A DNA stretch of 64,000 nt from Castellaniella sp047971665 (lineage in GTDB: Bacteria > Pseudomonadota > Gammaproteobacteria > Burkholderiales > Burkholderiaceae_B), in NCBI RefSeq assembly GCF_047971665.1, contig NZ_JBKEAA010000014.1, forward strand, positions 62,001-126,000, written 5' to 3'. Under the pieces are notes generated by a model, which was not told the DNA's origin, ran no database searches, and was given only the letters and a program-made list of their open reading frames with translations. How positions within the stretch are numbered: position 1 is the first letter of the stretch; each line of letters opens with the position of its first letter. Shown in pieces: positions 60,412 through 64,000 of the stretch. A program made the translations under genes and the position numbers.

Positions 60412-61295
60412 ACACTCCCAGCCGTTGTGGCTTTGTCGCCATCGTGGGCCGTCCCAATGTGGGCAAATCCACCCTGGGCAATGCCCTGGTCGGGGCCAAG
60501 CTGTCCATCGTCTCGCGCAAGGCCCAGACCACCCGCCACCGCATTCATGGCGTCCTGACGCGCGATCAGGATCAATTCGTCTTCGTCGACACGCCCGGTT
60601 TCCAGACGCGGCATGGCGGCGCCATGAACCGCATGATGAATCGGGTGGTCACCCAGGCGCTGGCAGAGGTCGACGTGGTGGTGCACGTGGTCGAGGCGGG
60701 CAAGTGGTCGGCCGGGGATGCCGGCGTGGTGCCTCTGCTGCCCAAGAACCGTCCGGTGATCCTGGCGGTCAACAAGGTCGATGCGGTCAAGGAAAAGAAT
60801 GCCTTGTTCGCCTATGTGTCGCGCCTGATGGAACAGTTCCCTTATGCCGCCGTGGTGCCGGTCAGCGCGCTGCGCGATGTGCAGCTGGATGTGCTGGTCC
60901 AGGAACTTGCCCGCCACCTGCCCGAAGGCGAGCATCTGTTCGAGGCCGACACCCTGACGGACCGGCCGCTGCGGTTCCTGGCGGCCGAACTGATCCGCGA
61001 AAAGATCTTCCGTCTGGTGGGCGACGAGCTGCCCTACGGCTGCACCGTGGTCATCGAGCAATGGGAAGAAAACGCCGAGGGTGCGCGCATCGCGGCCTGT
61101 GTGGTGATCGAGCGCGACAGCCACCGGCCCATCCTGCTGGGGGCGGGCGGTCAGCACATGAAGCGCATCGCCACCGAGGCCCGCCAGGACATCGTCAAGC
61201 TGCTCGAAAAGCCGGTCTTCCTGGATATCTATATCAAGGTTCGCAAGGGCTGGTCGGATCGCGAGGCTGCGCTACGGGAACTGGGCTATGAGTAA
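60408..61295 (+). CDS. era: GTPase Era
   Basis: Ribosome-assembly GTPase that binds 16S rRNA near its 3' end. The 295-residue protein has G1 GRPNVGKST, G3 DTPGF, G4 NKVD and a C-terminal KH domain (about 205-285, with VVIERDSHRPILLGAGGQHMK). The start is the ATG overlapping the rnc stop; the longer open frame to 60213 lies inside rnc. It overlaps recO by 8 bp. Confidence 0.97.
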   Translation: MNTPSRCGFVAIVGRPNVGKSTLGNALVGAKLSIVSRKAQTTRHRIHGVLTRDQDQFVFVDTPGFQTRHGGAMNRMMNRVVTQALAEVDVVVHVVEAGKWSAGDAGVVPLLPKNRPVILAVNKVDAVKEKNALFAYVSRLMEQFPYAAVVPVSALRDVQLDVLVQELARHLPEGEHLFEADTLTDRPLRFLAAELIREKIFRLVGDELPYGCTVVIEQWEENAEGARIAACVVIERDSHRPILLGAGGQHMKRIATEARQDIVKLLEKPVFLDIYIKVRKGWSDREAALRELGYE

Positions 61296-61878
61296 ACGCA
61301 GCCAGCGCATCCAGGATGCGCGCGGCTACGTGCTGCATGCCAGTCCCTGGCGTGAAACTTCCCTCATTGTGCAGGCCTTCACCCGCGACCATGGCTGCGT
61401 CGCGCTGGTGGCCAAGGGGGCCAAGCGGCCCTATTCGATCTTGCGGCCGGCGCTGGTCGGATTTCAGCCGCTGTGGCTGTCCTGGACCGGCTCGGCCGAG
61501 GTCCGTACGCTGACGCGCGCCGAATCCGGCCCGGTGCGGTTGCTGGACGGCCGGGCGATGATGTCGGGCTGGTACATGAATGAGCTGATCCTGCGGCTGC
61601 TGGCGCGCGAGGACCCGCATCCGGGCGTGTTCGATGCCTACGAGGCGGCGCTGGATGTGCTGGCCGGCGTGCGGGGCGGCCCTCATGCCGCCGTCTTGCG
61701 TCGTTTTGAGTGGCTGCTGCTGGAACAGGCCGGTTATGGACTGGATGCGCCGATGCCGGATTTTGACCGGATGGGCGCGGGGTCGGTGCTGCGCCAGGCC
61801 TTGCGGGAGCGCCTGGATCAGTTGCTGGACGCGCCCTTGCGCACGCGTCAGGTCTTGATGGATTTGCAGCGCTACTAG
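61288..61878 (+). CDS. recO: DNA repair protein RecO, shorter than usual
   Basis: RecFOR-pathway mediator that loads RecA on gapped DNA and anneals strands. The N-terminal OB fold is normal (RGYVLHASPWRETSLIVQAFTRDHGCVALVAKGA, residues about 12-45) and the helical domain starts as expected (LRRFEWLLLEQAGYGLD). The protein is 196 residues against about 235-250 for most proteobacterial RecO; the part between GYGLD and the final LRTRQVLMDLQRY is about 40-45 residues shorter. The frame shows no sign of interruption. Start ATG overlaps era. Confidence 0.85.
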   Translation: MSKRSQRIQDARGYVLHASPWRETSLIVQAFTRDHGCVALVAKGAKRPYSILRPALVGFQPLWLSWTGSAEVRTLTRAESGPVRLLDGRAMMSGWYMNELILRLLAREDPHPGVFDAYEAALDVLAGVRGGPHAAVLRRFEWLLLEQAGYGLDAPMPDFDRMGAGSVLRQALRERLDQLLDAPLRTRQVLMDLQRY

Positions 61879-61943
61879 CGTCCCCGGGGAGAGAGTCTCA
61901 CCAGACGGGGCATGCCGGCGCAGCGGGGCGCCGGGGCGGCCCC

Positions 61944-61962
61944 GGCGGGCGCGATGCCCGCC
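61944..61962. terminator. GC-rich hairpin between convergent recO and yccA
   Basis: GGCGGGC (61944-61950) and GCCCGCC (61956-61962) form a perfect 7-bp stem with loop GCGAT, extendable by flanking CCGG/CCGG. No T-run follows. It lies in the 97-bp gap between converging genes. Confidence 0.45.
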
Positions 61963-61975
61963 GTGCCGGGGTCTA

Positions 61976-62677
61976 TCACTCGCGGCTGCCGCCGAAGATG
62001 CCCAGCAGCATCAGCAGGTTGGCGAAGATGTTGTACAGATCCAGGTAGACCGCCAGCGTGGCCGTCACATAATTGGTCTCGCCCCCCTGGACGACACGCT
62101 GCAGGTCGACCAGCAGAAAGGCCGAGAAGATGCCGATGGCCAGCACCGACAGCGTCAGCATCAGGGCCGGGATCTGCAGGAACATGTTGGCCAGTGACGC
62201 CACGATCAGCAGTACCACGCCCACGAACAGGAATTTTTGCAGGTGGGTGAAGTCGCGCTTGGTGGTGGTGGCGATGGTGGCCATGACGCCGAAGACCGCC
62301 GCCGTGCCGCCAAAGGCCAGCATGATCAGCTGGGCGCCGTTGGCCAGGCCCAGGACATGGCCCAGCAGTCGCGACAGCATCAGGCCCATGAAGAACGTGA
62401 ATCCCAGCAGCAGGGCGACGCCCAGCGAGGAGTTCTTGTTGCGCTCGATCATGAACATCAGGCCGATGGCGCCCACCAGGAACACCAGGGTGCTGATGCC
62501 CGGGCTGGTGGCCATGGCCTGGTTCATGCCGAAGGACAGGCCGACGGCGGCCCCCAGCACCGTGGGGATCAGCGACAGCGCGAGCAGCCAGTAGGTGTTG
62601 CGCAGGACGCGGTTGCGGGCGGCGACCGGGGCGGAATAGGCTCCGGCGTCGGGAAGCGTATGGCGGAAGTCGGACAT
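61976..62677 (-). CDS. yccA: Bax inhibitor-1/YccA family membrane protein
   Basis: A 233-residue inner-membrane protein with seven hydrophobic segments and the family ending YLDLYNIFANLLMLLGIFGG. E. coli YccA is a substrate and inhibitor of the FtsH protease; that role is inferred by family. The N-terminal ~25 residues are cytoplasmic and polar. ACAGGAAA precedes the ATG. A TAAGAT on the minus strand about 60 bp upstream may be its -10 element. Confidence 0.92.
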   Translation of the reverse strand: MSDFRHTLPDAGAYSAPVAARNRVLRNTYWLLALSLIPTVLGAAVGLSFGMNQAMATSPGISTLVFLVGAIGLMFMIERNKNSSLGVALLLGFTFFMGLMLSRLLGHVLGLANGAQLIMLAFGGTAAVFGVMATIATTTKRDFTHLQKFLFVGVVLLIVASLANMFLQIPALMLTLSVLAIGIFSAFLLVDLQRVVQGGETNYVTATLAVYLDLYNIFANLLMLLGIFGGSRE

Positions 62678-62831
62678 GGCGGTTTCCTGTAGTGCGTGGG
62701 GCCGGTGCATGACATCGGCCAGAATCGGTTTGATCTTACAACAAGCTGAACGCTGTCGTCCATGCGAAAAAAGACAGCGGTCGGCGATATCCCGGGTGGA
62801 TGCGGCAGGACGTGTCAATCAGGTTGGACAC

Positions 62832-63293
62832 TCAATGGCTGCGAAGGTTCCCTGCGGCGGGGTGATCGGCGGGCAGGCGGTGGCCACGCACCTCGTGGCC
62901 GGCCTGCTGGTACAGCGTCCAGCGCTTGCGGGCGGCCTGGATATCGGCCTCGTGGCCGGAGACGATCTCGAGGATGCGCCCGAAGCGTTCAGCCCCCGGC
63001 GGGCAGTCCAGATCCAGGTTGAGCAGCCAGTCCTGGGGCGGTATCGCGGCCAGGGCCCCGGCGTCCGCCACCAGGATCACGTCGGCTTGATCCGCCAGGG
63101 GGTCACCGGCCAGGGCGTGGGGGATGAAACTGGCCGGATCGAACTCCCAGAGCAGGGCGTCGAAGCGCCGCAGGCGGCGTTCGTCGGTGCAGTACACCAG
63201 CAGCCTGCGGCCCGCGTCGACGTGGCGCGCCACCGTGCCGCAGGCCATGCGCAGGCGGTGCGCCGCGCCGTAGGCGAAATCCACCCGGCTCAC
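62832..63293 (-). CDS. holC: DNA polymerase III chi subunit (HolC)
   Basis: Clamp-loader accessory subunit that links the replicase to SSB. The 153-residue protein shows the family pattern VDFAYGA...RHVDAGRRLLVYCTDERRLRRFDALLWEFDPASFIPHA and the C-terminal GRILEIVSGHEADIQAARKRWTLYQQAGHEV. Translation starts at GTG with AAGGGGG upstream. It follows pepA by 19 bp on the same strand, as pepA-holC(-valS) do in many Proteobacteria. Confidence 0.93.
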   Translation of the reverse strand: MSRVDFAYGAAHRLRMACGTVARHVDAGRRLLVYCTDERRLRRFDALLWEFDPASFIPHALAGDPLADQADVILVADAGALAAIPPQDWLLNLDLDCPPGAERFGRILEIVSGHEADIQAARKRWTLYQQAGHEVRGHRLPADHPAAGNLRSH

Positions 63294-63312
63294 TGAAACG
63301 CCCCCTTGAGAC

Positions 63313-64000
63313 TCATGCCTGACATTGTCCCAGCAGATAGTTGACCAGCAGCGGCACGGGGCGGCCGGTGGCGCCTTTCTGCTTGCCTTCGAGCCAGGCC
63401 GTGCCAGCGATGTCCAGGTGCGCCCAGGGATATTTGCCGGTGAATCTCGACAGGAAGCAGGCGGCGGTGATCGAGCCGCCGGGCCGCCCGCCGATGTTGG
63501 CCATGTCGGCGAAATTGGATTTCAGCTGATCCTGGTAGGCGTCTTCCAGGGGCAGCCGCCAGGCCGGGTCCAGCGCCTGGCGGCCGGCGGCCAGCAGATT
63601 CGCCGCCAAGGCCTCGTCCCGGGTGAACAGGCCGCTGTTGACATGGCCCAGGGCGATCACGCAGGCGCCCGTCAGGGTGGCGACATCGATCACGGCGGCG
63701 GGCTTGAAGCGCTCGGCGTAGGTCAGGGCGTCGCACAGGATCAGGCGACCCTCGGCGTCGGTGTTGAGGATTTCGATGGTGCGGCCCGACATGCTGGTGA
63801 CGATGTCTCCCGGCTTGTTGGCGGTGCCGCTGGGCAGGTTCTCGCAGCTGGGGACGATGGCGATGATCTCGCGCGGCAGGTTGAGCTCGGCGATGGCGCG
63901 CATCGTGCCCAGTACGCTGGCGGCGCCGCACATGTCGAATTTCATTTCGTCCATGCCGGGCCCGGGCTTGAGGGAGATGCCGCCGGCATCGAAGGTGATG
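63313..64000 (-). CDS. pepA: Leucyl aminopeptidase PepA, C-terminal part
   Basis: M17-family di-metal aminopeptidase; cytosolic hexamer that trims peptides and in some bacteria also binds DNA. The window holds the last ~229 residues; the 5' end lies beyond base 64000. Visible are the metal/active-site segments ITFDAGGISLKPG, MDEMKFDM and NTDAEGRLIL, the DVATLTGACVIALG stretch and WAHLDIAGTAW. The reading frame is intact. It is upstream of holC in the same operon. Confidence 0.96.
   Translation of the reverse strand, partial: ITFDAGGISLKPGPGMDEMKFDMCGAASVLGTMRAIAELNLPREIIAIVPSCENLPSGTANKPGDIVTSMSGRTIEILNTDAEGRLILCDALTYAERFKPAAVIDVATLTGACVIALGHVNSGLFTRDEALAANLLAAGRQALDPAWRLPLEDAYQDQLKSNFADMANIGGRPGGSITAACFLSRFTGKYPWAHLDIAGTAWLEGKQKGATGRPVPLLVNYLLGQCQA

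Noticed and set aside
62751..62779. CGCTGTC...GACAGCG inverted repeat between yccA and holC as a terminator
   Set aside because: The A-run lies inside the loop rather than after the stem, so it does not form an intrinsic terminator on either strand; it may be chance.
1..64000. CRISPR arrays, tRNA/rRNA genes, insertion sequences, prophage, toxin-antitoxin or defence systems
   Set aside because: None seen: no regular spacer-repeat arrays, no transposase, integrase or nuclease-helicase clusters, and gene content and base composition are uniformly core-genome.

Overview
This 64 kb window is high-GC chromosomal DNA from a betaproteobacterium of the order Burkholderiales, most likely family Alcaligenaceae (Bordetella/Achromobacter/Castellaniella type). 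The inference rests on a RisA/RisS-type two-component pair, a Par27-like periplasmic parvulin, a Cys-nucleophile intracellular PHA depolymerase, two LIV-family ABC transporters, and the gene order yceF-yceD-rpmF-plsX-fabHDG-acpP-fabF-rpoE-rseA-rseB-mucD-lepA-lepB-rnc-era-recO. I saw no tRNA, rRNA, transposase, phage, CRISPR or recognisable defence genes. Coding density is very high, and most neighbouring genes on one strand overlap by 4 bp (ATGA or GTGA).

Layout. 1-3.6 kb: the end of a 2-hydroxyacid dehydrogenase, eda, ispD-ispF and ahpC. 3.7-8.1 kb: risA-risS, a fused tsaB-rimI gene and a family-4 uracil-DNA glycosylase. 8.2-16.5 kb: lplT, smc-zipA-ligA. 16.5-18.6 kb: msrB-yciB-bolA-parvulin on the minus strand. 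18.9-28.7 kb: two complete branched-chain-amino-acid-type ABC transporters facing each other. 28.9-32.5 kb: rsxB-nth, phaZ, fdxA and a flavodoxin-like gene. 32.6-41.0 kb: relA, trpB-trpA-accD, then RNase E facing accD across a bidirectional terminator. 41.5-46.4 kb: rluC-HAD phosphatase, msrPQ, a tetrapyrrole-methylase-family gene and yceF. 46.6-53.0 kb: the fatty-acid/phospholipid cluster. 53.1-61.9 kb: sigma-E envelope stress operon, lepA-lepB-rnc-era-recO. 62-64 kb: yccA, holC and the C-terminal part of pepA.

I did not find a clearly new multi-gene system; this is core genome. What stands out is small-scale. An ABC ATPase has arginine in place of the Walker A lysine. TsaB and RimI are fused. 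LigA carries a roughly 60-residue insertion just before its catalytic lysine. RecO is short. There are two regulatory-looking tandem repeats with a 22-bp period (before a LIV operon and before msrPQ). A GC-rich repeat family occurs between genes. RNase E appears to have a leader of about 450 nt. Distinct perfect inverted repeats mark most convergent gene ends. Function assignments come from recognising protein families by eye; no database search was run.
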